DNA of 64,000 nucleotides, from contig JANQRY010000003.1 of the NCBI GenBank assembly GCA_028284345.1, forward strand, positions 682,001-746,000, in the 5' to 3' direction. The notes under the pieces were generated by a model. It saw only the letters and a list, made by a program, of their open reading frames with translations, did not search any database and had not been told where the DNA came from. Of this stretch, positions 1 to 8,314 are shown in pieces. The translations under genes and the position numbers were made by a program. Positions within the stretch are counted from its first letter, which is position 1, and every line of letters starts with the position of its first letter. This DNA comes from Hyphococcus sp. (GTDB taxonomy: Bacteria > Pseudomonadota > Alphaproteobacteria > Caulobacterales > Parvularculaceae).

Positions 1-65
1 GCGCACCAACCGGCCGCCACGGGTTGAAGAGAAAACGACGCAAGGAACGGAGGCTGCGGAAAACC

Positions 66-434
66 ATGAAAACCATCTTGATAGCATCGGGCGCAATGTT
101 GCTGGCGGTTACGGGATGTCAGTCAACGGGCGAAGGCGCCCTCACCGGCGCCGCGGTCGGCGCGGCCGGCGGCGCCATCGCCGGCGAGATTTTCGCGGGC
201 CGGCCCGGGCGCGGCGCGGCCTATGGCGCGCTGATCGGCGCCGCGGTCGGCGCCTATGAAGGCTGCTCGCGCGCCGGCACGTGCTGGGGCAGAGCCCGCG
301 ATCACGGCCACCGTCGCTATGACCGATATTCCGGCCAGTATTATTACGTCGACCCGGAATATGGCGACACCTATTGGGAAGACGGTTCTTTCCGGGAATA
401 TGGCCGTCGCGGCCACCGTCGCGGTCGCTACTAA
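66..434 (+). CDS. Glycine-zipper outer-membrane lipoprotein
   Basis: A 122-residue exported protein. Residues 1-18 form a lipoprotein signal ending in the lipobox AVTGC, with Cys18 as the predicted lipidation site. Residues about 25-75 are a glycine/alanine-rich zipper (repeated GAAVGAAGGAIAG-type segments), as in the SlyB/OsmB-like glycine-zipper families. The tail is basic and tyrosine-rich. I start at the ATG at 66 because a GGAGG lies just upstream and the signal peptide begins there; an upstream TTG at 24 would add a basic leader in front of the signal. Role in the envelope is inferred; no specific function is recognised. Confidence 0.8.
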   Translation: MKTILIASGAMLLAVTGCQSTGEGALTGAAVGAAGGAIAGEIFAGRPGRGAAYGALIGAAVGAYEGCSRAGTCWGRARDHGHRRYDRYSGQYYYVDPEYGDTYWEDGSFREYGRRGHRRGRY

Positions 435-462
435 TCCGAACCTTTAAGTTTGTTGCGTAACG

Positions 463-491
463 CTGCGGCCCGTCTTTATGGCGGGCCGCAG
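463..491. terminator. Bidirectional terminator-like hairpin
   Basis: A perfect 10-bp inverted repeat (CTGCGGCCCG at 463-472, CGGGCCGCAG at 482-491) with a 9-nt loop. It lies between the convergent lipoprotein gene and the small membrane-protein gene. There is no strong T tract on either side, so efficiency is uncertain. Confidence 0.6.
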
Positions 492-495
492 TGGT

Positions 496-798
496 TTAGC
501 GCAGCGCTTCGTCATCCGACCGGTCGACGCGCGACGCATCGTGTTCGACGTCTTTCTTCTTGGTCTTGCCCATCTGGGTCAGCGCGATCACCGTCAAGGT
601 TGGAACGAAACCGTCGACCTGGCCGGTGAGGTCCGCCGCCTCCCAAAAGGCGAAAAGACCCGGCCACCCGAATAAGGCGACCGCCGCGACGCCCATCAGG
701 ATGTCGAAGGGCAGTTCAAACCCCGGGATACGTCCGACGGTAAAGTCGAGCGCGTCGAGAATGACGGCGATGATCAGCTTGACGACGTCCGAGCGCAT
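496..798 (-). CDS. Small hydrophobic membrane protein, unknown function
   Basis: A 100-residue protein with a hydrophobic N-terminal helix (about residues 7-20), a second long hydrophobic region (about 30-55) and a third near 70-82. The tail is strongly charged (KTKKKD, then acidic). The start is the ATG at 798, preceded by GGGGAAAG; an upstream in-frame start at 831 has weaker support. Two to three membrane passes with a cytoplasmic charged tail are likely. I do not recognise the family. It converges on the lipoprotein gene across a shared hairpin. Confidence 0.65.
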   Translation of the reverse strand: MRSDVVKLIIAVILDALDFTVGRIPGFELPFDILMGVAAVALFGWPGLFAFWEAADLTGQVDGFVPTLTVIALTQMGKTKKKDVEHDASRVDRSDDEALR

Positions 799-878
799 AG
801 GGCTTTCCCCATTCGGCCCGCAGCGTCGCATATCATGCCGGACGCCTCAATTGCCGCGGGCGCCGGGGACGCAAACGA

Positions 879-1892
879 TTACGGCTTGTATTGCGTCACT
901 TTCTGGTTGATGGCGCCGAAGATCGATTTGCCGTCGGCGTCTTCCATGCGGATTTCAACCGTGTCGCCGAAGGACATGAACGGCGTTTTCGCCGCGCCGT
1001 CATAAATCGTTTCGATCATGCGGATTTCGGCGATGCAGGAATAGCCGGCGCCGCCTTCGGCGACCGGTTTGCCGGGGCCGCCGTCGAGCATGTTGGAAAC
1101 GGTGCCCGAACCGATAATCGTCCCGGCGCCCAAGGGCCGCGTCTTCGCCGCATGGGCGATCAATTGCGGAAAATTGAACGTGAGGTCGACGCCGGCGTCA
1201 GCGCGCCCGAACGGCGCGCCGTTATAGTCGACGATCAGCGGCAGCTGGACGGCGCCGTCCCGCCACGCATCGCCCAGTTCGTCCGGCGTCACGGCGCAAG
1301 GGGAAAAGGCAGATGACGGCTTCGACTGGAAAAAGCCGAAACCCTTGGCGAGTTCCGCCGGAATGAGGCCGCGCAAGGAAACGTCGTTCACCAGCATGAC
1401 GAGGCGAATATAATCGCCAGCCTCCGCCGCCGAGACGCCCATGGGCACGTCGCCGGTGATCACCGCGACTTCGCCTTCCATATCAATGCCCCAGGCCTTG
1501 TCCTCAGCCATGACAATGTCGTCGCGGGGGCCGAGAAAAGAATCCGACCCGCCCTGATACATCAGCGGGTCTTCGTAAAAACTCTTCGGCACTTCCGCGC
1601 CCCGCGCCTTGCGCACCAGTTCCACGTGATTGATGTACGCCGAGCCGTCCGCCCACTGATAGCTGCGCGGAAGCGGCGAAGCGGCCTCGCGCTCGTGAAA
1701 CCGCTCTGTCGGGACGGACCCCGTTTCGACCCCTTGCGCCAATTCGGCAAGGCCCGGCCCGGCGCGCGTCCAATCGTCAAGGGCCGCCTGCAAGGTGGGC
1801 GCGACGCGCGCCGCATCGGTGCAGCGGGTCAGGTCCTTCGAGACGACGACGAGCCGGCCGTCGCGGCCGCCTTTGAGCGAAGCGAGTTTCAT
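879..1892 (-). CDS. Fumarylacetoacetate hydrolase family protein
   Basis: A 337-residue protein with the FAH fold: a short N-terminal domain (1-100) followed by the catalytic domain. The metal-binding acidic residues of the family are visible in MEGEVAVITGD (two Glu) and LVMLVNDVSLR (Asp). The family cleaves or hydrates acyl-pyruvate-type substrates, including fumarylacetoacetate in tyrosine breakdown; the exact substrate here is not determinable. AAGGACG precedes the ATG. It is the last gene of a leftward set with a ketopantoate-reductase-like gene 15 nt upstream, which suggests joint handling of a keto acid. Confidence 0.85.
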   Translation of the reverse strand: MKLASLKGGRDGRLVVVSKDLTRCTDAARVAPTLQAALDDWTRAGPGLAELAQGVETGSVPTERFHEREAASPLPRSYQWADGSAYINHVELVRKARGAEVPKSFYEDPLMYQGGSDSFLGPRDDIVMAEDKAWGIDMEGEVAVITGDVPMGVSAAEAGDYIRLVMLVNDVSLRGLIPAELAKGFGFFQSKPSSAFSPCAVTPDELGDAWRDGAVQLPLIVDYNGAPFGRADAGVDLTFNFPQLIAHAAKTRPLGAGTIIGSGTVSNMLDGGPGKPVAEGGAGYSCIAEIRMIETIYDGAAKTPFMSFGDTVEIRMEDADGKSIFGAINQKVTQYKP

Positions 1893-1907
1893 TTGTAGTT
1901 CGTCCTT

Positions 1908-2942
1908 TCAAGTTTTTTGAGACGTTGTTCTCAGGCCGGCGCGGACATCGGACGGGGCCAGTTTCGGCGACCCGCCGCCCTTCTCCTCGCACTCACGAAT
2001 GAGCGCCGCAACCCGTTTGTTGACCGGCGCGGGAAGCCCGTGTTTTTCACAAAGGGCGACCACGGTTTCCTGCAGTTCGGCGATTTCCGTTTTGCGCCCC
2101 TGCTCCAGATCTTCCCACATGGAGGACCGCGCTTCCGGGTCGATCCTGAGGCCCGGGCGGGCGATGATGCGATAGATCGGCGTCGGCAGGCGCATGACAT
2201 GGGGCGCCAGACCGATCGGCAGCGGCAAAGGCGAGCGCGGTTTGATCCCCTCAAGTTTGAGCGCCCGCAGCGCTTCTGCAATTTCGTCGGCGAGGAGCGC
2301 GCGCCATTCGCGGTTCGAAAATTCTTCCAGCAAGGTCACGCCGGAAAGCGCGTTAAGCGCGTTGTTGAGGTTGATGAGGAGCTTGCCCCATTGCACGGCC
2401 CGGATGTCTGACGATTCGCGCATGACAAGGGTCGCCGTCGCGATGCGCTGCGCAAGATCGCCGTCGCCCGCCTCAATGAGGATGTCGCCGGCGACGCCGC
2501 GATGAAAGCGTCCCTCGCCGGCGTTCAGGACATTGTAGGCGATCACGCCGGCGCGCACGTCGCGGCCCGGCGCCGCCTCGCGCAAGACCGCCGCATTGGA
2601 AACGCCGTTCTGCAGGCTGACGACTTTCGCCGCCGCTGGCGCGTGGGCCGCAATGAGCGCGCCCATTTCCGCCGTCGCGCCGCTTTTCACCGTGACGAGA
2701 ACGATATCCGCGTCGGAAAGAATTGCGGGGTCCGTTGAGACCTTGAGGTCCGCCGGCGCAATGCGCGCGTCGAGCCCCTCAAGATCGGTGACGCGGAGCC
2801 CATGCTCCAGGATCATCGCGGCGATCCGCTCGCGACAGAGGAACCGGACGTCTGCGCCGCCATGGGCGAGCGCGCCGCCGACGAAACAGCCGACGCTGCC
2901 GGCGCCGGCGACGACAACCCGCGGATGGTCGCGCCCCGGCAC
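1908..2942 (-). CDS. panE: Ketopantoate reductase family oxidoreductase (PanE/ApbA)
   Basis: A 344-residue protein with an N-terminal Rossmann domain (VVVAGAGSVGCFVGGAL, GxGxxG type, about residues 9-25), the LVTVKS segment and the LQNGV motif of PanE/ApbA proteins. The all-helical C-terminal domain contains the WGKLLINLNNALNAL region with the family's conserved Lys and Asn. Classic PanE reduces 2-dehydropantoate with NADPH for pantothenate and CoA, but many paralogues act on other 2-keto acids. I choose the GTG at 2942 because it overlaps the upstream stop by one base, a typical coupled start; a TTG at 2981 would add 13 residues. The linked FAH gene allows a different catabolic role. Confidence 0.8.
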   Translation of the reverse strand: MPGRDHPRVVVAGAGSVGCFVGGALAHGGADVRFLCRERIAAMILEHGLRVTDLEGLDARIAPADLKVSTDPAILSDADIVLVTVKSGATAEMGALIAAHAPAAAKVVSLQNGVSNAAVLREAAPGRDVRAGVIAYNVLNAGEGRFHRGVAGDILIEAGDGDLAQRIATATLVMRESSDIRAVQWGKLLINLNNALNALSGVTLLEEFSNREWRALLADEIAEALRALKLEGIKPRSPLPLPIGLAPHVMRLPTPIYRIIARPGLRIDPEARSSMWEDLEQGRKTEIAELQETVVALCEKHGLPAPVNKRVAALIRECEEKGGGSPKLAPSDVRAGLRTTSQKT

Positions 2943-3220
2943 TACGCCGCCGCGTTGAGCGCAGCGCCGCACCAGGGGCAATGGCGGATGACGACCACAT
3001 TGCGGTCGCCATCATGCACGATGAGCCCGAACTGGTTCAGCCCTTCGTGATAGGCGATGAGGCTGTCCGGGCACGCAAACGGGTCGTCATGGGCCTCGCA
3101 ACGCATTTCGAGCGCCGCCTGCATCGTGACGCAGCACAATCGGCCGGGATCAGGGTGCTGGGTGCGGGTCAGCGCAACGCCTCCGTTGAAAAGCGCGGGG
3201 TCCAAGGCCCGCTGGTGCAC
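2942..3220 (-). CDS. DUF6980-like small cysteine-rich protein
   Basis: A protein of up to 92 residues with the family pattern: a CC pair near the N-terminus, CEAHDDPFACPDSLIAY in the middle, GLIVHDGDRN and a terminal CPWCGAAL. The cysteine and histidine spacing suggests a structural zinc. The molecular role of the family is not known. The GTG at 3220 is a generous start; family members usually begin only a few residues before the CC pair, so the true start may be a TTG about 25 codons downstream. Its stop overlaps the GTG of the downstream panE-like gene, so the two are probably translated together. Confidence 0.7.
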   Translation of the reverse strand: MHQRALDPALFNGGVALTRTQHPDPGRLCCVTMQAALEMRCEAHDDPFACPDSLIAYHEGLNQFGLIVHDGDRNVVVIRHCPWCGAALNAAA

Positions 3221-3396
3221 GGCCCGCTAGTTGCCATTCCCCCGACGGGGGCGCAAGACCGGGGAAACCGGCCCCCTTTCCCATGTCCCGCCGCTTTGGT
3301 AACGCCTGCGGGAGGCTTGGCCCGAAGCGGTTGCAAGGGTCGGGCGCCCGCCCCATTTTCCGTCGACGCACGCACCGTGCGAAAAAGAGGTATGCC

Positions 3397-4356
3397 GTGA
3401 AAAAGACCCGTCTTTTAATTCTTGGTTCCGGGCCCGCGGGGCTCACCGCCGCGATTTACGCCGCGCGGGCGGGGCTCAAGCCGGTCCTCGTTCACGGGCT
3501 GCAGCCCGGCGGGCAGATGACCATCACCACCGATGTGGAGAACTATCCGGGCTTCGCCGACGTCATTCAGGGCCCGTGGCTGATGGAGCAAATGCAAAAA
3601 CAGGCCGAGCATGTAGGGACGGAGTTCATCCATGACATTATTACCGACGTGGATCTGACCCGCCGTCCGTTTAAGCTCACGGGCGACAGCGGCGAGACCT
3701 ACGAGGCCGACGCCCTTGTCATTGCGACCGGGGCCCAGGCCAAATGGCTTGGCCTTCCCTCGGAAGAAAAATTCCAGGGCTTCGGCGTATCGGCCTGCGC
3801 CACCTGCGACGGGTTTTTCTATCGCGGCAAGGACGTTCTGGTCGTCGGCGGCGGTAACACGGCGGTCGAGGAAGCGCTCTACCTGTCCGGTCTCGCCAAC
3901 AAGGTGACGCTCGTCCATCGCCGCGATGAATTGCGCGCGGAAAAAATCCTGCAACAGCGTCTGTTCGACAAAGAAAATGTCGACGTCATCTGGGACCATA
4001 ATCTCGATGAGATCCTCGGCGATGAAGACCCCCTCGGCGTTACCGCCGCGCGGCTGAAACACGCGCAAAGCGGCAAGACGCAGGAAATCAAGGTCGACGG
4101 TGTTTTCATCGCCATCGGTCATAAACCGTCGACGGAGCTTTTCGCCGGCAAGATGAAAATGAACGATCACGGCTATCTCGATACCGCGCGGGATTCGACC
4201 GCGACCGAGATCCCCGGCGTTTATGCGGCCGGCGACGTTACCGACGACATTTACCGCCAGGCCGTCACCGCCGCCGGCATGGGCTGCATGGCCGCGCTGG
4301 AGGCGGAGAAGTTTCTCGCCGAACAGGACGTCGCGCATAAGGCGGCGGCCGAGTAA
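3397..4356 (+). CDS. trxB: Thioredoxin-disulfide reductase
   Basis: A 319-residue flavoprotein that passes electrons from NADPH through FAD to thioredoxin. FAD-binding LILGSGPAGLTAAIYAARAG lies at residues 7-26. The redox-active disulfide is CATC (Cys134, Cys137), followed by DGF. The NADPH motif VVGGGNTAVEEALYL comes next, and a C-terminal GVYAAGDVTDD closes the FAD site. I start at the GTG at 3397, with AAAAAGAGG six bases upstream and the usual N-terminus for this enzyme; the frame is open upstream but unlike the family. The next gene begins 18 nt downstream. Cytoplasmic. Confidence 0.96.
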   Translation: MKKTRLLILGSGPAGLTAAIYAARAGLKPVLVHGLQPGGQMTITTDVENYPGFADVIQGPWLMEQMQKQAEHVGTEFIHDIITDVDLTRRPFKLTGDSGETYEADALVIATGAQAKWLGLPSEEKFQGFGVSACATCDGFFYRGKDVLVVGGGNTAVEEALYLSGLANKVTLVHRRDELRAEKILQQRLFDKENVDVIWDHNLDEILGDEDPLGVTAARLKHAQSGKTQEIKVDGVFIAIGHKPSTELFAGKMKMNDHGYLDTARDSTATEIPGVYAAGDVTDDIYRQAVTAAGMGCMAALEAEKFLAEQDVAHKAAAE

Positions 4357-4374
4357 CAGACGGTAAGGAGGCCA

Positions 4375-4890
4375 ATGATGTTGAAAGGTCTGACGCTTGT
4401 CTCTGCGCTGCTCGTCAGCGCCTGCGCCCATGCGGAAACGCCGGCGCCCGCTGCGGCCCCGCCGAGCGCGGCGGCGAAAACATCGCCCGGCCATCACAGC
4501 GACGGCCTCGTCCGTATCATCAGCGCCTATTCGGTTGAGGAGACCGTGGCGCGCCTCGAAGCGGCGCTCGCCGCGCGCGGCGTCAAGGTGATGGCGAAGA
4601 TCGATCACGCGGCGAACGCCGCCGGCGCCGATCTCGACCTTGCGCCAACGACGCTGGTGATTTTCGGCAACCCGGCCGCCGGCACGCAACTCATGCAGGC
4701 CTCGCGCTCCATCGGCGTCGATCTGCCCATGAAAGCGCTCGTCTACGAACAGGACGGCGCCGTCATGTTCGAATATAACGCCATCGGGTATATCGCCGGC
4801 CGCCATGGCGTTCCCGCCGATTTGCCAGTCCTTGCGAAAATAGAAGGATTGCTCGCCGCCGTCGCCGCCGAGGCCACCGGCGTAGAGTAA
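4375..4890 (+). CDS. DUF302 domain lipoprotein
   Basis: A 171-residue lipoprotein. The signal segment LLVSAC places the lipidated cysteine at residue 17, followed by an Ala/Pro-rich linker (about 20-40). The rest is a DUF302 domain: SAYSVEETVARLEAAL, TTLVIFGNPAAGTQLM and the PMKALVYEQDGAVMFEYN strand pattern. The domain's biochemical role is unknown. AAGGAGG lies just before the start and the gene follows trxB closely, so co-transcription is likely. A second ATG one codon later is equally possible. Confidence 0.85.
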   Translation: MMLKGLTLVSALLVSACAHAETPAPAAAPPSAAAKTSPGHHSDGLVRIISAYSVEETVARLEAALAARGVKVMAKIDHAANAAGADLDLAPTTLVIFGNPAAGTQLMQASRSIGVDLPMKALVYEQDGAVMFEYNAIGYIAGRHGVPADLPVLAKIEGLLAAVAAEATGVE

Positions 4891-4950
4891 GGCATCCACT
4901 CTCGACGGCCTTTTGTTTCGCGAAATTCATGCTAAAGACGCCGTCCCCGC

Positions 4951-5028
4951 GGAGAGGCGCCGGAGTGGTCGCCTGCGCGCAAAAGCGCGCAATCTATAGT
5001 CTGTTCGACCACTCTCGACGGCTTCTCC
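4951..5028. repeat. tRNA-Ser-derived inverted repeat (tRNA-sized hairpin)
   Basis: The left arm (4951-4971) repeats the first 21 bases of the downstream tRNA-Ser with one change. The right arm (5006-5028) is an inverted, slightly diverged copy of the same tRNA 5' half, including the GTCGAAC segment. Between them is a second perfect hairpin, GCGCGC-AAAA-GCGCGC (4975-4990). The 78-nt unit can fold with a 7-bp acceptor-like stem but has no CCA and no credible anticodon arm. A 14-nt piece of the right arm (CCACTCTCGACGGC) also occurs directly at 4896-4909. It is likely a decayed or rearranged tRNA copy, possibly a transcribed structured RNA. Confidence 0.6.
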
Positions 5029-5063
5029 TCAGGGAACCGGCTGCGTAAGACCAGCAGCTGTAC

Positions 5064-5153
5064 GGAGAGGTGCCGGAGTGGTCGAACGGGGCGGTCTCGA
5101 AAACCGTTGAGCGCGCAAGCGTTCCGAGGGTTCGAATCCCTCTCTCTCCGCCA
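5064..5153 (+). tRNA. tRNA-Ser (anticodon CGA)
   Basis: A 90-nt class II tRNA with a 7-bp acceptor stem GGAGAGG/TCTCTCC (one G-T pair), discriminator G and an encoded CCA at 5151-5153. The anticodon stem GCGGT/ACCGT encloses the loop CTCGAAA, giving anticodon CGA, which reads UCG. The long variable arm GAGCGCGCAAGCGTTC is typical of tRNA-Ser, and the T arm is GAGGGTTCGAATCCCTC. Confidence 0.97.
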
Positions 5154-5401
5154 TCATTTCGCTCGCGGACAATCGCTTCGCGATGTCCTCCGCGGGGGCG
5201 GCCTGACCGGCCGGGCCGCAGTCACGGCCTTGGGGCGTAGCGTTCGCCCACCCTTGCCGCCAGGCCGGCCCTTAACCATCCGCGATATTGACCCGGCGCC
5301 GCGCCGCCGCTATACGCCGCGCTTCTTTTAAACAACCGGACGGATGAAGCCGGGGCGAAAAAGGACGCTGGCGCACAAATTGCGCCCATAGAGGTCGAAC
5401 C
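5154..5401. other. Intergenic region between tRNA-Ser and rplU
   Basis: No gene recognised in 248 bases. An imperfect hairpin at about 5164-5194 (core ATCGC-TTC-GCGAT) lies just 3' of the tRNA and could be a processing or termination structure, though no T tract follows. The rplU promoter and leader must lie here or upstream; I could not assign -35/-10 boxes with confidence. Confidence 0.4.
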
Positions 5402-6049
5402 ATGTACGCAGTCGTCAAGACTGGCGGTAAGCAATACCGCGTTTCCGAAAATGACACGCTGAAAGTCGAGCGCCTGTCCGGCGAAACGGGCGATATCGTC
5501 ACCCTGCCTGACGTTCTCATGCTGGGCGACGGCAAGGACGTGACGGTGGGCGAACCGAATGTCGCCGGCGCGACGGTTGCTGCGGAGATTGTCGAGCAGG
5601 CGCGCGACAAGAAGATCATCGTCTTCAAAAAACGCCGCCGCCAGAATTACCGCCGCAAGCATGGCCATCGCCAGCATTATACGCTGTTGAAGATCACCGA
5701 GATTCTCACCGACGGCGCCAAGCCGTCGAAGAAGGCCGCAGCGAAGAAACCGGCCAAAAAAGCCGCGCCCAAAAAGGAAGCGGAAGCCAAAACCGAAACG
5801 CCGAAAGAAGCAGCGCCGAAGGCGGCGCCAAAAGCGGCGGGCGCGGACGATCTGAAAAAACTTTCCGGCGTCGGCCCCGTGCTTGAGAAAAAACTGATCG
5901 AAGCGGGCGTCACCTCATTTGCGCAGATCGCGGCCTGGGGCCCGGCGGAAATCGAGGAATTCGACGAGAAATTGTCATTCAAAGGCCGGATCGAACGGGA
6001 AGGCTGGGTCGAACAGGCGAAAAAACTCGCCAAGGGCGAAGAGGAGTAA
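5402..6049 (+). CDS. rplU: 50S ribosomal protein L21 with C-terminal helix-hairpin-helix extension
   Basis: A 215-residue protein. Residues 1-102 are a complete L21 ([20 protein letters not shown] start, [26 protein letters not shown] RNA-binding end). Residues 105-145 are a Lys/Ala-rich linker. Residues about 150-215 carry a helix-hairpin-helix unit ([20 protein letters not shown], then [17 protein letters not shown]), similar to the tail of NuoE-type proteins in alphaproteobacteria. The L21 part sits in the large subunit; the tail's partner is unknown. It is about twice the usual L21 length. rpmA follows after 3 nt in one transcription unit. Confidence 0.95.
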   Translation: MYAVVKTGGKQYRVSENDTLKVERLSGETGDIVTLPDVLMLGDGKDVTVGEPNVAGATVAAEIVEQARDKKIIVFKKRRRQNYRRKHGHRQHYTLLKITEILTDGAKPSKKAAAKKPAKKAAPKKEAEAKTETPKEAAPKAAPKAAGADDLKKLSGVGPVLEKKLIEAGVTSFAQIAAWGPAEIEEFDEKLSFKGRIEREGWVEQAKKLAKGEEE

Positions 6050-6052
6050 GAG

Positions 6053-6313
6053 ATGGCGCATAAAAAGGCAGGCGGCTCGTCACGGAACGGTCGCGATTCA
6101 GAAGGGCGCCGGCTGGGCGTCAAAAAATACGGCGGCGAAGTCGTCGTGCCGGGCAACATTCTTGTGCGCCAGCGCGGCACCAAGTTTCACCCCGGCGCCA
6201 ATGTCGGCATGGGACGCGACCACACCTTGTTTGCCATCGCGGGCGGACGCGTCCAGTTCGCGACTAAACGCGGCGGCCGCAACTACGTCTCTATCGTCAC
6301 CGAAACGGAATAG
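6053..6313 (+). CDS. rpmA: 50S ribosomal protein L27
   Basis: An 86-residue basic protein starting [20 protein letters not shown], the canonical L27 N-terminus that reaches toward the peptidyl-transferase centre, followed by LGVKKYGGE and the [20 protein letters not shown] signature. There is no N-terminal cleavage extension of the Firmicutes type. It is co-transcribed with rplU and ended by a strong terminator about 50 bases downstream. Confidence 0.98.
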   Translation: MAHKKAGGSSRNGRDSEGRRLGVKKYGGEVVVPGNILVRQRGTKFHPGANVGMGRDHTLFAIAGGRVQFATKRGGRNYVSIVTETE

Positions 6314-6365
6314 CGCCCCACGCATCGCGGCGGTCCGGCGCAAAAGACCTGCAAAGAATTTAGAG

Positions 6366-6399
6366 AAGGGAAGGCGTTCGCGCCTTCCCTTTTTCTTTT
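6366..6399 (+). terminator. Rho-independent terminator of rplU-rpmA
   Basis: Perfect stem GGGAAGGCG / CGCCTTCCC (6368-6376, 6381-6389) with a stable TTCG tetraloop, followed by TTTTTCTTTT. This is the clearest intrinsic terminator in the window. Confidence 0.93.
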
Positions 6400-6489
6400 G
6401 GCGGATTTCGAGGTGAGCCCCGAGATTGTCATCGCCCCGACGGGCGCTTAGGACGGTGGCGAAGGACGCCGCAAATCGGAGCGCAGATC

Positions 6490-7572
6490 ATGGCCGCTAT
6501 CGCAGAATTTCAGGTCCGCAAGGACAAGCTCGATGAAACCCGGCGCGTCGATAACGAAAAACCGGCGCTCGGCGACGGCCAGATCCTCGCCAAGGTCGAC
6601 CGCTTCGCGGTCACCGCAAACAACGTGACCTACGGCGTTGTCGGCGAGCGCATCGGTTATTGGAAGTTCTTTCCGGTCGCAGACGAAGGCTGGGGCGTCA
6701 TTCCGGTCTGGGGCTTCGCCGACGTGGAAGCCTCAAACCATCCGGATGTCGCCGTCGGCGAACGCCTTTACGGATACTGGCCCATGGCGAGCCATCTTGT
6801 CATGAGGCCGGGCAAGGTTTCCAAAACCCGCCTTGTCGACGACGCACCCCATCGGCGCGAATTGCCGCCAGTATATAATAGCTATGCGCGGGTTAGCGCG
6901 GAAGCGGGCTATGACGGCGACATGGACAATGACCGCATGGTCCTGATGCCGCTCTATGCGACCTCGTTCTGCCTTTACGATTTTCTCAAAGACAATGACT
7001 GGTTCGGCGCCGGCCGCGTCATCATCGGCAGCGCGTCCTCAAAAACCGCCATCGGAACGGCGTACGCCATCAAGTCGGATGATGCGCCGCCAACGCTGGT
7101 CGGATTGACGAGCGCGCGCAATCGCAACGCCGTCGAACGGCTGGGACTCTATGACGAAGTTGTCGTCTATGACGATATCGAAAAGCTCGATGGGAATGTC
7201 GCCACCGTCATCATCGATATGTCCGGCGACGGCGGCGTTCTCGGGCGGCTGCACAAATTGCTCGGCGACAACATGAAATATACGTCGAATGTGGGCGTCA
7301 CCCATTTCGAGGCGAATGACATGGGCCCCGATTTCATCCGTGAACGAAGCGCCATGTTTTTCGCCCCCGGCCATATGCAAAAGCGGGCGAAAGACTGGGG
7401 GCCCGGCGAATTCGAAAAGCGCGCCCACAGTTTCTGGCGCGACGCCGCGCTGAAAAGCCGGAGCTGGCTCACCATACAGGAAGCGCGAGGGCCCGACGCC
7501 GTCGAGCACGCCTGGCGCGACGTCCTCGCCGGCAAAACGCCGGCCGACGCCGCATGGGCGGTCGGGTTTTAG
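6490..7572 (+). CDS. DUF2855 family protein
   Basis: A 360-residue soluble protein with the DUF2855 layout, reminiscent of medium-chain reductases without the catalytic zinc residues. The N-terminal beta domain has FAVTANNVTYGVVGERIGYW and the central region has PLYATSFCLYDFL. A Rossmann-like segment follows (VIIGSASSKTAIGTAYAI, then TLVGLTSARN and VIIDMSGDGGVLGRLH). Function is not established for the family; a nucleotide-dependent oxidoreductase is plausible. The DsbA-type gene starts 20 nt after its stop, suggesting one operon. Confidence 0.85.
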   Translation: MAAIAEFQVRKDKLDETRRVDNEKPALGDGQILAKVDRFAVTANNVTYGVVGERIGYWKFFPVADEGWGVIPVWGFADVEASNHPDVAVGERLYGYWPMASHLVMRPGKVSKTRLVDDAPHRRELPPVYNSYARVSAEAGYDGDMDNDRMVLMPLYATSFCLYDFLKDNDWFGAGRVIIGSASSKTAIGTAYAIKSDDAPPTLVGLTSARNRNAVERLGLYDEVVVYDDIEKLDGNVATVIIDMSGDGGVLGRLHKLLGDNMKYTSNVGVTHFEANDMGPDFIRERSAMFFAPGHMQKRAKDWGPGEFEKRAHSFWRDAALKSRSWLTIQEARGPDAVEHAWRDVLAGKTPADAAWAVGF

Positions 7573-7592
7573 CGCCACGCAGAGGAGCTGCC

Positions 7593-8270
7593 ATGACGGA
7601 CGGACCGCCATCAAGACCGCGATTGCTGATTGACATCGTGTCCGACCCGGTCTGCCCGTGGTGCTATGTGGGCTTTAAGGCGTTCCAGCTTGCCCGCGAC
7701 CGGATTTCCTCGGAGTTCCAGGTCCTGCCGCGCATCCGCGCTTATATGCTCAACCCCGATACCCCCGCTGAGGGCGTCGACCGCGCCGCCTATTACGAAA
7801 AGAAGTTTCCCGACGCGGCCCAGCGCGAGGCCATGGCGATGAAACTGAAGGCCGCGGCGCTCGGCGCTGGCTTCAAGTTCGATCCGTCCATTCCAACCCG
7901 CCTACCCAACACGGCGAAAGCCCATCAACTGATCCGGCTTTCCCATTTCGACGGCGCCCAGGAGCGCCTCGTTGACAATCTCTACAGCGCCTATTGGGAC
8001 AAAGGCGTCGATATCGGCGATGACGACGCGCTGGTCGCCATCGCGGAAGAAACGGGCCTTGACGGCGACAATGCGCGGCGCGACCTGCAGGACCCCAAAT
8101 CAAAAAACACCGTCCTCGCCGAAGCGGAGGCGTTTCGTCAGGCCGGCGTATCGGGCGTGCCCACCTTTATCATTAACGAACGCGACGGCTTTTCCGGCGC
8201 CGTCCCGCCGGACCGCATGGCCGAGGCGTTCCGGGACGCGGCCAAAGACTTGCATCGGCGCACGCACTGA
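7593..8270 (+). CDS. DsbA family oxidoreductase (FrnE-like)
   Basis: A 225-residue thioredoxin-fold protein with active site CPWC at residues 21-24, the long helical insertion of the DsbA/FrnE group and the cis-Pro loop GVSGVPTFIIN. It has no signal peptide, so it probably acts in the cytoplasm as a 2-hydroxychromene isomerase/FrnE-like thiol oxidoreductase rather than periplasmic DsbA. I start at the ATG at 7593 with AGAGGAG upstream; the frame is open to 7554 inside the preceding gene but lacks support. Confidence 0.9.
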   Translation: MTDGPPSRPRLLIDIVSDPVCPWCYVGFKAFQLARDRISSEFQVLPRIRAYMLNPDTPAEGVDRAAYYEKKFPDAAQREAMAMKLKAAALGAGFKFDPSIPTRLPNTAKAHQLIRLSHFDGAQERLVDNLYSAYWDKGVDIGDDDALVAIAEETGLDGDNARRDLQDPKSKNTVLAEAEAFRQAGVSGVPTFIINERDGFSGAVPPDRMAEAFRDAAKDLHRRTH

Positions 8271-8314
8271 ACGCGAGGCTTTTCTTCGCGTTAACCAACG
8301 CCCCGAGGCCGATC

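Noticed and set aside
3415-4899. 494-codon open frame on the minus strand opposite trxB and the DUF302 gene
   Set aside because: It lies entirely antisense to two convincing genes. In this GC-rich DNA antisense frames stay open by codon bias. The translation is Arg/Gly/Asp-rich with no family resemblance.
4951-5028. A functional second tRNA-Ser gene
   Set aside because: It has a 7-bp acceptor-like stem, but the rest pairs as an inverted repeat of 5' halves, without an anticodon arm or CCA.
5064-5153. tRNA-Ser as an integration site of a mobile element
   Set aside because: No integrase, no repeated tRNA 3' end and no composition change follow; rplU comes next.
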